DNA from: Thermoplasmata archaeon
GTDB taxonomy: Archaea > Thermoplasmatota > Thermoplasmata > Thermoplasmatales > Thermoplasmataceae
NCBI GenBank assembly: GCA_021797055.1
Contig: JAKAAI010000003.1
Span: 1 to 55,191 of the forward strand
DNA length: 55,191 nt
Reading direction: 5' to 3'
In this document: positions 42,920-52,360 of the stretch, in pieces
Position numbering within the stretch: position 1 is the stretch's first letter
Layout of the letters: each line of letters begins with the position of its first letter
Position numbers and translations under genes: made by a program
The notes under the pieces: generated by a model
The model's database searches: none
Told to the model about the DNA's origin: nothing
The model's input: the letters and a program-made list of their open reading frames with translations, nothing else

Positions 42920-45900
42920 ATGTTGAATAAAAACTGGAAATTGTTGATGACTATTGTGGCGATAGCGGTTATGTTCGTAGCGATGGGATCTTATGGGGCC
43001 ATCGGTAGTTACAAACTAGAGTCTGGGTCACAACCTCAGTACGTGAATTCAGTAACCTCTTCTGCTCTGAACTCAGATCTTGTGCTCGTTTATCACAGGT
43101 TAATTCCTGCCGGTTCAGTGGCTATAAGTCCATACAACGGGAATATGCATGTAATGGTAACTTTTTCACTTTCAAACACATCAAGATTATCGTCGTTTCT
43201 TCAATATCTTTCTGATCCTGAAAGTCCATTATACCATAATTATATTACACGGTCCGAGTTTGCTGCAAATTTTAGCCCAACCAGCTCTTTCTACAATTCT
43301 GCCCTGAGTTATTTTGCTAATGAGGCTCCAAGTGTAACATCGTTTGCTGACAGAATCTCTCTGGTTATCAATGCAAACGGTTCGACGATAAGTAAAATTT
43401 TCCATACAACCGTCAATCTTTATAAGGTTGGCACGACAGTTTTTTACGCAACCGGCAATGCTTCTCTCCCCGCGTGGATTGCAGAAAACGTGTCTGCAGT
43501 TTCAGGTTTGCAGAATTATATTCATCCTTTTTTGCTGCCTTTATTCGAAAGCCAAATGCTCCCTATTACAAATATAGTTAAAGCGCATGGGTATCCTGTT
43601 CCAGAGAATGGTTCAGGCCTTCTTCCTGGACTCCCAGCTAATCAAACAATCCAGTGGCTATATGGATCTGATATGCAGGTTGCATATGATGAACAGTCAC
43701 TCTTCAACATAACTTATGCGAAGGGGCAAGTTGCCGCAACTATATTATGGGCCGGCTGCAACGCAGAACAACAGCATGTAGCGCCATTTGTTCCTTCTGA
43801 CATATACACGTATTATAACTTAACTATCCCCTCTGGAGAACCGCATGCCAAGGTGTACGGTGTTCCCGTTAACGGTGCAGCACCACCGGGTCCATCAGCT
43901 GCAAATGATACAACTGGTGCGGACTTGGAGAGCACATTAGACCTTGAGATGCTTGGTAGCATGGCACCGGGTGCAAGCATATATGAGGTATACGGTCCAA
44001 ATGCCACAAACGAAGAAATAAATCAGGCATTTGCATTTATACTCAATCCAAATTCTACTTACTCGGCGCTAAACCATGTGGATGTAATTTCCAATTCTTA
44101 TGGAGAAGCTGAATGCAACGATACAGCTTGGTATGAATATCTGCAGGAGGCTCAGGCCAGGGGAATATCCGTGCTTGCTTCCAGTGGTGATACCGGTGAC
44201 AATCCAACTAGTGTTGACTATGCTGAATTTGAACTTGGCGATGCATGCAATGGCAGACCAGGAGACCTTGTCGCGTCCCCAGCTGCGCAATCTTACAGCG
44301 ACTTTGGAGTAACTGCAGTAGGTGGTACTACGGTTATACTCAATGACAATGTTTCATCTGACTCTTTCCTTCACATCGTCAGTGATACCGCCTGGTACTG
44401 GAACCTTACAGAGGGAACTGAACTTGGGTACGCCGGAGCTGCAGGCAGTGAAGGGGGAATAAGTGAAGTATTCTCTGAGCCTGCCTGGCAGCTTGATTCT
44501 GAAGCAAATACAATACTGCAGGGACAGGGAAGGGGCGTTCCCGATATTGCCGCCATAGCCAATGATACCCTTATTTATATAACGGATAGTGTGGAGGGCT
44601 CTGGTCTCTTGATAACCTCTGGGTTCGAAACAGTGGCAGGAACGAGCGTGGCTTCACCTACAGAAGCTGGTATAGTAACAGAAATAGACGCAGTCCTTCA
44701 GCACGAAAACCATCATAGACTCGGTTTTCTGAATCCTTTGGTCTATCTGATAGGGGATCTGGAAGTTGAAAAATTGTCTTCGTCCTTTGATTACCAATAT
44801 AGCCAGACGGGAATTTATAACTCGAGCCTGCCTGTGCTTCCGTTGATGATCATCAGGCAGGGTCATAACTACGTTTATCAGACAACGTATGCTTATAGCC
44901 TGGTCACTGGTTTCGGAACTATAGATGCCACTAATTTCACGTCTTATCTTTTATCCTCACCTGTGAATCCATCGCCTTTTAACCTTGCCGGGATAATGAG
45001 TACGGTTGACATTGAAGATATAAACGGTACCACATATTATTTCAATAACAGTACAGGGACATATCAGGCATATACAGGATATAACGAAACACTGCTACAG
45101 AGCTTCTTTGTGGCAAATGTATTCGGGATTCCAATATACAAGGTCAGTAATTACCTGAAAATGAAGGAGAATTCGGATAATACATATACAGTTCAGCTGG
45201 AATCAATGATGAGTGACCCACTATCTGGATTCGGTTATAACGGAAAGGTAACTTTGCTGAGTGTCCTTTCACCCGTAGTTGTGTCTGTGCCAATAAATGT
45301 AACCATAAACTCATTTATTGAGAGCTTCAGCGGTTTTGCTTCACAGGCAGTTGCAACTGAAGTAAGCATAGGATCTTATCAGCAGAGTGTTGTCTTGCAG
45401 GCACCTGATTCATCATATATCGTTGGTGCTTTGAATTATACATACAGTGATCAGGGTATCACCTACACAAACTCACCGTTCTCAAACTCAGGCTACAATG
45501 GAGGTTTTGCTCCTGAACTGACACTCGTCTCTGGAAAGTCGGGCGGGATTGTAATCATGTCACCTGAAACGGCCATTAAAGTTAATTCCTACATCGAGAG
45601 ACTAGGTGCGCTGAATTACATAAATGCAAACACTTCTGTCTTTGGTCTAACCGGATCGAGAACTAGTTCTATGTCGACGGGACTTGAATGGCTTAAGGAT
45701 GGTAACAGTGTCTATGTCTCGGTTAAAAGTGGTAGCGTTGAACAGGGCATACTGTTTTTTGCAGAACTGCCTAAATACGAAGTAACCTTTAACGAAACAG
45801 GACTTCCATCCGGTTCTTCATGGTCAGTTCAAACCGAATACATGAATCTTACATCCAATACTGATACGATAAGGAGCTACTTTTCGAACGGCACATATTC

Positions 45901-46369
45901 GTATTCAGTATACACTTCGAATAAAATTTATTCTCCGGTAACTACAACTGGAACCTTTAGTATAAGCGGATCTGGATTGTTTATAAATGTAAAATTCGTG
46001 CAAACAAGGTTCCCTGTGGTATTCAATGAAACTGGCTTACCGTCAAATACTGCATGGTATGTGAACATTTCAGGAAGCACCTTCAGTTCCAGCACTTCTG
46101 ATATAATTATATATCTTGCCAATGGCACGTACTCTTACACAGTATCGAGTTCGAATCCGTCGTATACTCCGTCTGTTTCCTCGGGAAATGTACAAGTACT
46201 GGGCAGTGGAATTCAGATAAACGTAACATTTTTCGGCATACTTTCAGACTCAAAAATATCCGCTAATTTAAGTCATTCTATCCCAGGGGGAACATATGCT
46301 GTTTTAATTTCAGTCATAGCCATTGTTAGTGGCGGAGTAATAGTGACCATCAGAAAGATGAAAAAATAA
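42920..46369 (+). CDS. Secreted S53 (sedolisin/pro-kumamolisin) peptidase with long C-terminal extension
   Basis: A 1149-residue acid peptidase. It has an N-terminal signal or anchor (10-30), a pro-kumamolisin activation domain (about 50-205), and an S53 catalytic domain with Glu337 and Asp341 (ESTLD), Asp424 (SSGDTG) and Ser576 (AGTSVASP). The calcium-site end SLVTGFGTID closes the domain near 685. Then comes an extension of about 460 residues, including two repeats starting FNETGLPS (about 955 and 1033), and a C-terminal helix with a KMKK tail, so the enzyme is displayed on the cell surface. It probably digests external protein at low pH for peptide uptake. Confidence 0.93.
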   Translation: MLNKNWKLLMTIVAIAVMFVAMGSYGAIGSYKLESGSQPQYVNSVTSSALNSDLVLVYHRLIPAGSVAISPYNGNMHVMVTFSLSNTSRLSSFLQYLSDPESPLYHNYITRSEFAANFSPTSSFYNSALSYFANEAPSVTSFADRISLVINANGSTISKIFHTTVNLYKVGTTVFYATGNASLPAWIAENVSAVSGLQNYIHPFLLPLFESQMLPITNIVKAHGYPVPENGSGLLPGLPANQTIQWLYGSDMQVAYDEQSLFNITYAKGQVAATILWAGCNAEQQHVAPFVPSDIYTYYNLTIPSGEPHAKVYGVPVNGAAPPGPSAANDTTGADLESTLDLEMLGSMAPGASIYEVYGPNATNEEINQAFAFILNPNSTYSALNHVDVISNSYGEAECNDTAWYEYLQEAQARGISVLASSGDTGDNPTSVDYAEFELGDACNGRPGDLVASPAAQSYSDFGVTAVGGTTVILNDNVSSDSFLHIVSDTAWYWNLTEGTELGYAGAAGSEGGISEVFSEPAWQLDSEANTILQGQGRGVPDIAAIANDTLIYITDSVEGSGLLITSGFETVAGTSVASPTEAGIVTEIDAVLQHENHHRLGFLNPLVYLIGDLEVEKLSSSFDYQYSQTGIYNSSLPVLPLMIIRQGHNYVYQTTYAYSLVTGFGTIDATNFTSYLLSSPVNPSPFNLAGIMSTVDIEDINGTTYYFNNSTGTYQAYTGYNETLLQSFFVANVFGIPIYKVSNYLKMKENSDNTYTVQLESMMSDPLSGFGYNGKVTLLSVLSPVVVSVPINVTINSFIESFSGFASQAVATEVSIGSYQQSVVLQAPDSSYIVGALNYTYSDQGITYTNSPFSNSGYNGGFAPELTLVSGKSGGIVIMSPETAIKVNSYIERLGALNYINANTSVFGLTGSRTSSMSTGLEWLKDGNSVYVSVKSGSVEQGILFFAELPKYEVTFNETGLPSGSSWSVQTEYMNLTSNTDTIRSYFSNGTYSYSVYTSNKIYSPVTTTGTFSISGSGLFINVKFVQTRFPVVFNETGLPSNTAWYVNISGSTFSSSTSDIIIYLANGTYSYTVSSSNPSYTPSVSSGNVQVLGSGIQINVTFFGILSDSKISANLSHSIPGGTYAVLISVIAIVSGGVIVTIRKMKK
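45775..46233 (+). repeat. Two FNETGLPS-type surface repeats in the S53 peptidase
   Basis: Each unit is about 75 residues: FNETGLPS, a Trp in a strand, a Ser/Thr-rich stretch, ANGTYSY or SNGTYSY, a further strand, and an SGSG/LGSG turn. Such units are common in archaeal secreted proteins. Confidence 0.7.
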
Positions 46370-46381
46370 TTTATTTTAAGT

Positions 46382-46405
46382 GGTGCCGATGGATTCATTG
46401 GCACT
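46382..46405 (+). terminator. Hairpin downstream of the S53 peptidase gene
   Basis: GTGCCGATG-GATT-CATTGGCAC forms a nine-pair stem with one G-U pair and a four-base loop, 13 nt past the stop codon. No U-tract follows. It may stabilise the mRNA end rather than terminate transcription. Confidence 0.45.
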
Positions 46406-46501
46406 CTTCCACCAATAATTTCCTAAAATTATACAATATTTCATTTATTCTTTTCCTATTTCTGGATTGTTTCCAAGTTTCTTTAAGTCAAATCACAAAT
46501 T

Positions 46502-46630
46502 ATGTGGAGATTAAAGATGCCTTTTTCTGAATACGACTATGATCCTGATATAAAATATCCATTTATCTCTACTTTAGGCACAGGATTATCTTGTCAGAGG
46601 ATTGATATTTCTAATTCTGAATGTAAATGA
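46502..46630 (+). CDS. Candidate 42-residue small protein
   Basis: An ATG-to-TGA frame whose product begins MWRLKMPFSEYDYDPDIKYP. Its composition (acidic and aromatic, two cysteines) looks protein-like. A TATA-like CTTTAAGTC lies about 20 nt upstream. No family recognised; chance cannot be excluded. The rest of the gap to 46724 shows nothing I can support. Confidence 0.35.
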   Translation: MWRLKMPFSEYDYDPDIKYPFISTLGTGLSCQRIDISNSECK

Positions 46631-46724
46631 ATCAAAAACTCCGTTCTATTCACCGCTTCCTTTGAACTGTAATACTTGGCGATATCTTTCAGCATCCAAT
46701 CCAGCCGGATTCAGCAAAATTACA

Positions 46725-47540
46725 TCATTTCTTATAAGAATTCGAAGATTTCCACAGGTAGTCAAACAGATTTCCCATTTTCTGAACATAATTTTTTGAA
46801 CTAACCTTTAAACCATATGGACTTGAATGGCGATATCTGTTATCTCCTGCAGATAGTTCAATTAATGATATTATCGATCTATCGTCCACTATAATGAAGT
46901 TTGGCAGGACGCCATGGGGAAAATAGCGAAGGTCATAAGAAATAGACGGGTTCGATGTCAGCTTCTTCATAATCCTCTCATCAAGTCCAGTTATAACATG
47001 TAAGTTGATTCCCTCCATTATTTTCTTTACAAGGAGGGTCTCGGTTTTAAGGTTGTCAAAAATATAAAACTTGTCAACGTCAATTACCAGCTTTACTGAC
47101 TTCAATGCACCTGATACTAATTTGTTGACCTCATTCAATATGGATTCCCTGCTCTTGAGAAACCTATAGCCACTATTATTGTAATTCTCCATATTATCTC
47201 GAAAACTGTCATACTTTGACACGAATGCTCTGCTGTTGGCTTTCAAAATATCCAGTTCATTTTCCATAACATGGATTTTACTGTCAACGAAATCCTTTAC
47301 ATTGTTTATAACAAAGCTTAATGGATTGCTACTTAACAAATCAATTGCTCCGATATTATTCAGCCTTTCAAGGATCTGATAAACTTTTGGCCTTCTTATA
47401 TCCGTAATCTTGGAGATATCCGATGCCTTGTTGGCTCCGCTTACAAGGAGAGTAATATACACCCTTGCCTCATCAGAACTCAACCCAATTTTTGTCAGGA
47501 CGGATTCGACTGTTTTGATTTCTAGAAATTCCTCTTCCAT
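46725..47540 (-). CDS. TrmB-family transcriptional regulator
   Basis: A 271-residue regulator. The N-terminal winged helix (LGLSSDEARVYITLL-like segment, then KITDIRRPKVYQILERL) is the TrmB DNA-binding domain. A coiled linker (about 85-115) joins it to a C-terminal PLD-like sensor domain (RYFPHGVLPNFIIVDDR). TrmB proteins control sugar and other transport genes. A TATA-like run lies about 33 nt upstream. Its targets are not shown by the sequence. Confidence 0.87.
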   Translation of the reverse strand: MEEEFLEIKTVESVLTKIGLSSDEARVYITLLVSGANKASDISKITDIRRPKVYQILERLNNIGAIDLLSSNPLSFVINNVKDFVDSKIHVMENELDILKANSRAFVSKYDSFRDNMENYNNSGYRFLKSRESILNEVNKLVSGALKSVKLVIDVDKFYIFDNLKTETLLVKKIMEGINLHVITGLDERIMKKLTSNPSISYDLRYFPHGVLPNFIIVDDRSIISLIELSAGDNRYRHSSPYGLKVSSKNYVQKMGNLFDYLWKSSNSYKK

Positions 47541-47644
47541 TTCTTCAATTTTCCAATAACCATTGTGTTAATAAATATTAGTAAAATTAAGCAATTTTGA
47601 ATTTTAATAAACAACCTACATTAATTACCTCGCGATCCTCATTT

Positions 47645-48577
47645 GTGTTTGATGTCGATAATTTCTTAAGTGGTTCCATGCAGCTGATAAAAGATCAGAT
47701 CGTTGGGAACGCGATAGTTGCCTGCTCTGGTGGGCTTGACAGCACAATAGTTGCTATCGTTGCGAACAGGGCTGTGGGGTCCAGATCAACTGCGGTATTT
47801 GTGGATACTGGATTTATAAGGATTGGAGAAAAAGAGAAGACTGAATCTATATTCAGAAAGTTTAACCTAAACTACAGAATTATAGATGCATCTGATCAGT
47901 TTTTTGCCAATCTGAAAGGTGTGACAGATCCAGAAAAGAAGAGGAAAATAATAGGAAAGACGTTCATAGATGTATTCGAACAGTTTGCGATTGAAATAGA
48001 AGCGAAAACGCTCCTGCAGGGAACGATTGCACCAGACTGGATCGAAAGTGGAGGCGGTGTCCGGGATGTTATCAAATCGCATCACAACGTTGGTGGTCTT
48101 CCAGAGCGGATGAATTTAAAGCTGATCGAGCCACTCAGGGATCTTTACAAGGATGAGGTGAGGGAAGTCGCCAGGCATCTTGGACTTGAGTCAAACAAGC
48201 AACCTTTTCCTGGCCCGGGTCTATCAGTAAGGTTGATGGGAGAAGTGACAAGAGATCGAATCGCCGTTCTTAAAGAGGCTACAAGGATTGTTGAGGAAGA
48301 GGTAGAGGCACATTTCACAAACAGCCGGCCATGGCAGTACTTCGCAGTTCTGCTCTCAGAGAAAACAACAGGTGTTCATGGTGACAGCAGAACATATGGA
48401 GATACAGTTGCAATAAGAATGTTTGAAACTAACGACGCAATGAGTGGAACTTTTTCAAGGCCGGACTGGCAATTCCTGGAAGATCTATCAGTAAAGATCA
48501 CAAACAGGATAAAGTCTGTCAACAGGGTTGTTTATGATATCACAAACAAACCTCCTGCTACCATCGAGTGGGAGTAG
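47645..48577 (+). CDS. guaAB: GMP synthase, ATP pyrophosphatase subunit
   Basis: A 310-residue archaeal GuaA subunit B that aminates XMP using ammonia from a separate glutaminase subunit. The PP-loop SGGLDS is at 28-33; KSHHNVGGLPERM and PFPGPGLSVR are family signatures; PPATIEWE is the C-terminus. I start at GTG 47645 because the resulting MFDVDNFL matches the family's usual MFDPxKF; an upstream in-frame TTG (47597) would add 16 non-conserved residues. The glutaminase subunit is not in the window. Confidence 0.93.
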   Translation: MFDVDNFLSGSMQLIKDQIVGNAIVACSGGLDSTIVAIVANRAVGSRSTAVFVDTGFIRIGEKEKTESIFRKFNLNYRIIDASDQFFANLKGVTDPEKKRKIIGKTFIDVFEQFAIEIEAKTLLQGTIAPDWIESGGGVRDVIKSHHNVGGLPERMNLKLIEPLRDLYKDEVREVARHLGLESNKQPFPGPGLSVRLMGEVTRDRIAVLKEATRIVEEEVEAHFTNSRPWQYFAVLLSEKTTGVHGDSRTYGDTVAIRMFETNDAMSGTFSRPDWQFLEDLSVKITNRIKSVNRVVYDITNKPPATIEWE

Positions 48578-48631
48578 TTGCTTAAAAACATAATGATATC
48601 AGATTTTCAGTGCTATAAATATTACAATCTT

Positions 48632-48643
48632 AAATTATAAATT
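48632..48643 (+). promoter_or_regulatory. TATA element of the second radical SAM gene
   Basis: AAATTATAAATT lies about 27 nt before the ATG at 48664, fitting a leaderless mRNA. Confidence 0.55.
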
Positions 48644-48663
48644 TCTCGAATTATTATGTAATT

Positions 48664-50262
48664 ATGAATAACTCCATTGTTCTGACTTCTGACAGAGGGA
48701 GTTTTTCAGACTACTCTGGAGCAAATGCGCTCGGCTATATTGCTTGCATGCCGAAAAGACTAGTACCGAGGATGTTCATGGATAAATTCTTCAATCCGCC
48801 TATGCGGGCGTACGGAACTGGCGAGGCTGTGCTGGCGCCATATGCACTTAGGAAGGTTGAAGCAATTCTTTCCGCATCCGGTATATCGGATGTTATAGTT
48901 TCCCCTCCGGAACATCTTAAAAGAGTTGTTAGCTCCAGTACCAAGGTAGTGGGCATAACAGCGCATGATCCATATGGCCTGAGTCCGGTAAGTACAAAGC
49001 TGTCACTCATGTTCGGCGGAGGAGAGAGCTGGACGGCAGCATATTTCACAGAGCTTTCGGAAACAATAAAAGAACTGAAGGAAAAATATTCTTTCAAGGT
49101 TTTTGCAGGTGGACCTGGAATATGGCAGCTGGATCTTAAACGACCAGACTGGATAGATGTAATTTTCAGTGGTGAAGCTGAAATAGGCCTTCCACCAATG
49201 ATCCATGACATATTGCAGTCAAAACCAACAAAAGACAAGGTATACGGAAAGGATCCAACGATCGACCAGATTCCAACAATAATTAAGCCATCTCGTTATG
49301 GCGAAGTCCAGGTAACTAGAGGATGCCCACGCGGTTGCCAGTTCTGTTCGATTACCCCTGAAATGTTCAGATCTATCAGGCTGGATGATATCTTAAAGGA
49401 AGTTTCAGTCAATATTAAAGCTGGAATAAGATCAATCGATCTTGTAACAGATGATATCTTGCTCTATGGTTCTAGTAAGCTCAAAACTAATCACGACAGA
49501 GTTGTGGAACTCTTCAGAAAAGTAAAAGATGCTGGTGCCAGGGAGATCTACTTCCCACATATCTCAAGCCCAGCCGTAAAGGAGAGCCCGGAGACCGTAA
49601 TGGATCTGGCGGGAATTGCCGAATACGACAGATACCGTGGAGAGATACCAGTTGTGGGACTTGAAAGCGGAAGTGAGAGGATAATAGACAAATACATGAG
49701 GGGAAAGGCTTTTCCATGGACACCGTCGGATTGGGGGCAGATCATCTGCGACTCGGCTGAAATTATGAATGATGCCGGCATTTCGCCGTGTTTCACCATG
49801 ACTATCGGTTTCTCAGATGAAACCAATGATGACGTTAACTCCACGATTTCCCTTGCCAATCGGTTGATTGAAGGCGGATACCGGGCTTTTATGTTTCCAC
49901 TACCAGTTATACCTATTACAAAATCCAGGCTCAGAAAAAATGCATTCCCAAGTGCAGATGCTCTTCCAAGTAATTACTGGGACCTGCTTCAATTGTGCTG
50001 GAATCATGATCTGAAAATGATAAGACGCATGGTACCAGACTTAACTTACAGGATGGGGCATCCGCTTATCAGAATCCTCATTGGTATAATGATGGACAGG
50101 ATATTTTCAGGTATTGATAATTTCTTCGAACAGCTCAGGGATACAAAGGGGAAGAAGGCAGTTGAATACAGCAGTATCCAGCTTGAAAGCCTTTTCGGCA
50201 CTATGAAATCTATCTACTATATAGGCAGGAAGGTATTAGGCAGCCACCAGGCAATCAACTGA
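48664..50262 (+). CDS. B12-binding-domain-like radical SAM protein, paralogue of 4417-6096
   Basis: A 532-residue radical SAM enzyme. The N-terminal Rossmann-like domain holds VGITAHDPYGLSP and FAGGPGIWQL, directly matching the paralogue at 4417. The cluster motif is TRGCPRGCQFC. GLESGSERIIDKYMRG is a later core signature. No DxHxxG B12 motif is visible. Its N-terminus (VLTSDRGSFSDYSG, IACMPKRLVP) fits the archaeal family described for the paralogue, which may include the Grs tetraether ring synthases. It is monocistronic, ahead of rpsB. Confidence 0.85.
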   Translation: MNNSIVLTSDRGSFSDYSGANALGYIACMPKRLVPRMFMDKFFNPPMRAYGTGEAVLAPYALRKVEAILSASGISDVIVSPPEHLKRVVSSSTKVVGITAHDPYGLSPVSTKLSLMFGGGESWTAAYFTELSETIKELKEKYSFKVFAGGPGIWQLDLKRPDWIDVIFSGEAEIGLPPMIHDILQSKPTKDKVYGKDPTIDQIPTIIKPSRYGEVQVTRGCPRGCQFCSITPEMFRSIRLDDILKEVSVNIKAGIRSIDLVTDDILLYGSSKLKTNHDRVVELFRKVKDAGAREIYFPHISSPAVKESPETVMDLAGIAEYDRYRGEIPVVGLESGSERIIDKYMRGKAFPWTPSDWGQIICDSAEIMNDAGISPCFTMTIGFSDETNDDVNSTISLANRLIEGGYRAFMFPLPVIPITKSRLRKNAFPSADALPSNYWDLLQLCWNHDLKMIRRMVPDLTYRMGHPLIRILIGIMMDRIFSGIDNFFEQLRDTKGKKAVEYSSIQLESLFGTMKSIYYIGRKVLGSHQAIN

Positions 50263-50308
50263 GGATAAATCAAACCACTGCAAATAATAAATATATTCGA
50301 AGGTAATT

Positions 50309-50318
50309 GAGGGGGGAT
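50309..50318 (+). promoter_or_regulatory. Shine-Dalgarno site for rpsB
   Basis: GAGGGGGGAT ends 4 nt before a TTG codon at 50323. This strong site decides the TTG start, since the nearby ATG at 50331 is out of frame. It contrasts with the many leaderless genes here. Confidence 0.7.
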
Positions 50319-50322
50319 TAAA

Positions 50323-50940
50323 TTGGTTAATGATCAGATTCAGAGTGAACCTCTGCTTATTCCGGATGATGAATACCAGAAGTCTGGTATACACATAGGT
50401 ACACAGGTTAAGTCTAGGGATATGCAGGAATACATTTACAAAATAAGGAATGACGGGTTATACATACTTGACATAAACAAGACAAACCACAAACTTATTG
50501 TTGCGGGCCAAATGCTCGCGCGTCTGGAACCATCTCACGTTCTGGTTGTTGCACAGAGGCAGTATGCTTTCCGGCCTGTCTCAAAATTCTCAGAAATCAC
50601 TGGTGTAAAGGCTATCGTTGGAAGATTTGTCCCTGGTACACTTACGAACCCTCAGCTGAATACGTATACTGAAGCAAGTGTCATTGTGGTCACGGATCCG
50701 CTGGCTGATATTCAGGCAATAAAGGAGGCAATCAGAGTAGGAATACCAATTGTTGCCCTCTGCGACGCAAATAACAAGACTGATTACATTGACCTTGTTA
50801 TACCCACCAACAATAAAGGTCGCAGGTCCCTCGCTGTAATCTACTGGTTACTTGCAAGGGAGATACTGAAGAACCGTGGAGTGATAAAGGAGTATTCTGA
50901 ATTCAAGAATCCAGTTGAAGACTTTGAGGCGCCTGTCTAA
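50323..50940 (+). CDS. rpsB: Small-subunit ribosomal protein S2 (uS2)
   Basis: A 205-residue archaeal uS2. GIHIGTQVKSRDMQEYIY, DGLYILDINKT, GRFVPGTLTNPQ and DPLADIQAIKEA are canonical uS2 segments. It starts at TTG behind a clear Shine-Dalgarno site. In many archaea it sits in an operon with rpoN, rpoK and eno; here it is alone, and its end overlaps convergent endA by 4 bp. Confidence 0.96.
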   Translation: MVNDQIQSEPLLIPDDEYQKSGIHIGTQVKSRDMQEYIYKIRNDGLYILDINKTNHKLIVAGQMLARLEPSHVLVVAQRQYAFRPVSKFSEITGVKAIVGRFVPGTLTNPQLNTYTEASVIVVTDPLADIQAIKEAIRVGIPIVALCDANNKTDYIDLVIPTNNKGRRSLAVIYWLLAREILKNRGVIKEYSEFKNPVEDFEAPV

Positions 50941-51827
50941 TTCTCAACATTTGGCTGCCTCTTAATTTTCAGGTACCTGATTCCATCGCTATTATATGCA
51001 ATCAGGAGGCTCTTATGTACAGCGGAAGCAACCCTGACAGCCCTCGAAATTTCATACCATTTCAATTGTTTATTTTCAGCGTAAAGAAGCAGGTAATCCG
51101 AGTGTTCTTCTATGCTCCTTGTATAGAGGCGAAAGTTCGCTCCGTATTTGAAGCCAGTCCTGGCAATTATGCCACGATCCTTCAGATCCTTGACGAGCAG
51201 TAGAAGATCTTCCGGTAATAAGGCAAAATCATCAAACTGCTTAGACGAAAGATATATGTCAAAGCCTATCCTTTTGATTTTTGTGCTTTCGTTGGTGTTT
51301 CCCTGGAGAAGATATTTTCCTATCTTAACAGGTTTGTAATCCGCGTCCTCTACCATGTTTGAACCTGTTGGATCATCGCGTGAAATACTATAGAACGAAA
51401 CGTCGCCTTCCTCATCCACTATGCAATAAATGACTGCTTCAGGAGGTTCATTAGCTTCCAAGCGAAGATATTCATCTTCTCTCTGTACTATAACCAGGAA
51501 TTCCCATTGCCTTGAACTCTTTTTCCTGATACGTAGGGTTGATTGTTCACCTTTAATCGTATAACCCTTTGCCTTAAGATGTGAAAATGCGAGTGTGGTC
51601 TCAAGGTCATTCTCCTGGTCTAAAAATTCACTGAGCAACGACAGCCTCGCACTGCTCTCCATGTTACCGAATGGATACTTTGCCTGAAGCACCAGATAGG
51701 AAATCTCGAATTTGTCAAGATAGAGGTCACCATCGATAATTTTTCCGATACGGTACCTGTTGTATGTCCTACTCGGTGCACTCCTTTCAACTGGAAATGA
51801 GGCATTCGAGAACCTGAAGTATGGCAT
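50937..51827 (-). CDS. endA: tRNA-splicing endonuclease, fused-domain type
   Basis: A 296-residue EndA of the tandem-fused kind that works as a homodimer to cut introns from tRNA. The C-terminal catalytic domain has Tyr235 (GANFRLY), His242 (EEHSDYL) and Lys272 (SAVHKSLLIA). The N-terminal half lacks these residues, as expected of the structural domain. The Tyr-His spacing (7) is shorter than in characterised enzymes, implying a short loop. It starts at an overlap with the GTPase stop (TGATG), so the two are coupled. Confidence 0.9.
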   Translation of the reverse strand: MPYFRFSNASFPVERSAPSRTYNRYRIGKIIDGDLYLDKFEISYLVLQAKYPFGNMESSARLSLLSEFLDQENDLETTLAFSHLKAKGYTIKGEQSTLRIRKKSSRQWEFLVIVQREDEYLRLEANEPPEAVIYCIVDEEGDVSFYSISRDDPTGSNMVEDADYKPVKIGKYLLQGNTNESTKIKRIGFDIYLSSKQFDDFALLPEDLLLLVKDLKDRGIIARTGFKYGANFRLYTRSIEEHSDYLLLYAENKQLKWYEISRAVRVASAVHKSLLIAYNSDGIRYLKIKRQPNVEN

Positions 51828-52348
51828 CAGTTTCTACCTTTGACAGCGAATTTTTCTGATAATGTGGTCAGAAGTGTGTCAAGAAATCTCGTGCTGTCTG
51901 CCGCACTTCTGGAACTTGTGAGAACATATCTAACCATGTATTTGTCAGCAACCTTCTTTATGTCTGAATCCCAGAATTTTGCCTCATATTTTAGATCCTG
52001 TTTTGTAGCAGCCATTAATATCGCAGATTTACCGTTATACATCTGGAGATATTTCAGAAGGTTATCGGCCTCGGATAATGACTCCGAATTTGTGACATCT
52101 GTTACAACAACAATCGCATTCGAACCTGAAAGGAGCTTATCCATTCCATTTGCTCCATCGAGTTCCAGGAAGAAGAGATCCGCTGAGAATTTTATACCTC
52201 CCTTATCATAAGATACGCTCTTTTTCTTCAGTGATTTCGGATCAGATTCATAACCCTCAGAGCCATAAACTACCCTTGATATGAGTGAACTCTTACCGAC
52301 CCCCTTTGGACCGATCAGACTTACTTTCCAGGCTCTCTTGGGTTCCAT
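51827..52348 (-). CDS. Ras-like small GTPase
   Basis: A 173-residue P-loop GTPase. G1 is GPKGVGKSS, the switch II region LELDGANGMD has the G3 Asp and Gly, and G4 is TKQDLKYEAKFW, a variant of NKxD. G5-like TSSRSA follows. The ATG at 52348 is preferred over that at 52360 because the TATA run (52366-52379) is then about 25 nt away. It is translationally coupled to endA. The effector is unknown. Confidence 0.85.
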   Translation of the reverse strand: MEPKRAWKVSLIGPKGVGKSSLISRVVYGSEGYESDPKSLKKKSVSYDKGGIKFSADLFFLELDGANGMDKLLSGSNAIVVVTDVTNSESLSEADNLLKYLQMYNGKSAILMAATKQDLKYEAKFWDSDIKKVADKYMVRYVLTSSRSAADSTRFLDTLLTTLSEKFAVKGRN

Positions 52349-52360
52349 CGTACAGTTCAT

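Noticed and set aside
44618..44630. GGGTTCGAAAC, resembling a tRNA T-arm
   Set aside because: Lies inside the S53 catalytic domain coding sequence and has no acceptor stem or anticodon arm around it. No tRNA was found in any gap.
46602..46799. 65-codon rightward frame
   Set aside because: Overlaps the TrmB gene on the other strand and the 42-residue candidate; no motif or promoter.
48735..49238. 167-codon frame antisense to the second radical SAM gene
   Set aside because: The radical SAM gene has clear motifs through this region; the antisense frame is a by-product of its codon use.
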